Assembly (NCBI GenBank): GCA_030837395.1
Contig: JAUPKO010000796.1
Location: forward strand, 1-6,334
Reading direction: 5' to 3'
Source: Actinomycetota bacterium
Lineage (GTDB): Bacteria > Actinomycetota > Actinomycetes > S36-B12 > UBA10799
Length of the DNA stretch: 6,334 nt
Positions 6,072 to 6,334 of the stretch are shown one piece after another. The notes under the pieces are model-generated. The model saw only the letters and a list, made by a program, of their open reading frames with translations. It was not told the DNA's origin and did no database searches. The position numbers and the translations under genes were made by a program. Within the stretch, counting starts at the first letter, position 1, and each line of letters begins with the position of its first letter.

Positions 6072-6334
6072 ATGAGATACCTCTCGATCCCCATTCATCC
6101 GAGTCAGGAACAGCACGACAGTTGCCGGCGGCACCACCCCGGTGCGGGCCCCGGCGGCCCTGGTCCCAGCGGCGGCCCCCCGTGGTCCGGGCAAGGTCGC
6201 GGTCACGGGCACCGTCACGGACCACGCTCCGGCATGCCTGGTGGCGGCCGCGGCCGCAGCCGGGCCGCACGCGGTCAATTGCGCGCCGCGGTGCTGCTCC
6301 TGCTGGCCAGATCGGACGAGCGTCGGGGAGGGAA
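6072..6334 (+). CDS. Probable PadR-family transcriptional regulator (N-terminal part, 3' end outside window)
   Basis: An open frame begins at ATG 6072 behind a good AAGGAG site (6062-6067, spacing 4) and runs off the window after 87 residues. Residues about 20-66 are a low-complexity tail rich in Gly, Pro, Arg and His (for example GRGHGHRHG). This is followed by RGQLRAAVLLLLA (68-80), which resembles the start of the first helix of PadR-type winged-helix domains (commonly RGxVRAAxLxLLA). Many actinobacterial PadR proteins carry similar Gly/His-rich N-termini. The recognition helix and the effector/dimer domain are not in the window. The residues after the motif (RSDERRGG) do not yet show the usual GYQ, so the family call is provisional. 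It is divergent from the hydrolase operon, the usual layout for a local repressor that also controls itself. Confidence 0.62.
   Translation, partial: MRYLSIPIHPSQEQHDSCRRHHPGAGPGGPGPSGGPPWSGQGRGHGHRHGPRSGMPGGGRGRSRAARGQLRAAVLLLLARSDERRGG

Noticed and set aside
5889..6278. An upstream extension of the hydrolase to about 6278 on the minus strand
   Set aside because: It would run through the AT-rich promoter region and antisense to the PadR-like gene. The extra residues have no metallo-beta-lactamase similarity, and ATG 5888 begins the conserved domain.

Overview
The window looks like chromosomal DNA from a high-G+C actinobacterium. The bases are strongly G/C-biased with G or C at most third codon positions. 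The UvrB tail has an actinobacterial-style insert before its UVR motif, and a TerC-family gene directly follows uvrB, an order also known from Streptomyces. The genus cannot be named from this sequence.

Left half (plus strand, 1-2397): the 3' end of uvrB (nucleotide excision repair), a TerC-family integral membrane protein with a GTG start and a strong ribosome binding site, and a YafJ-like class II glutamine amidotransferase. The amidotransferase begins 3 bases after the terC stop and its ribosome binding site lies inside terC, so terC and the amidotransferase form a coupled pair.

Middle and right (minus strand, 5888 down to 2410): a tight three-gene operon. In transcription order it holds a glyoxalase II-like metallo-beta-lactamase-fold hydrolase, a GPH/MelB-type MFS transporter and a PLP-dependent decarboxylase of the glutamate decarboxylase/sphingosine-1-phosphate lyase group. 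All junctions overlap (7 or 22 bp, then an ATGA overlap). The decarboxylase is interrupted in this sequence by a one-base frame change at a run of six G (C6 on the plus strand, 3646-3651). Removing one G restores an uninterrupted 491-residue protein with every expected active-site motif. The operon converges on the amidotransferase gene with only 12 bp between the stop codons.

Right end (5889-6334): a 183-bp divergent intergenic region with an AT-rich core, a perfect 10-bp palindrome, a second short inverted repeat and a strong 8-bp-stem hairpin. It is followed on the plus strand by the 5' part of a probable PadR-family regulator with a Gly/His/Arg-rich N-terminal tail. The layout suggests that the regulator controls itself and the divergent hydrolase-transporter-decarboxylase operon. 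The substrate of that operon is unknown. No RNA genes, insertion sequences, CRISPR arrays or phage genes were seen. Most of the window is ordinary core or accessory metabolism; the right-hand operon and its control region are the parts worth a second look.
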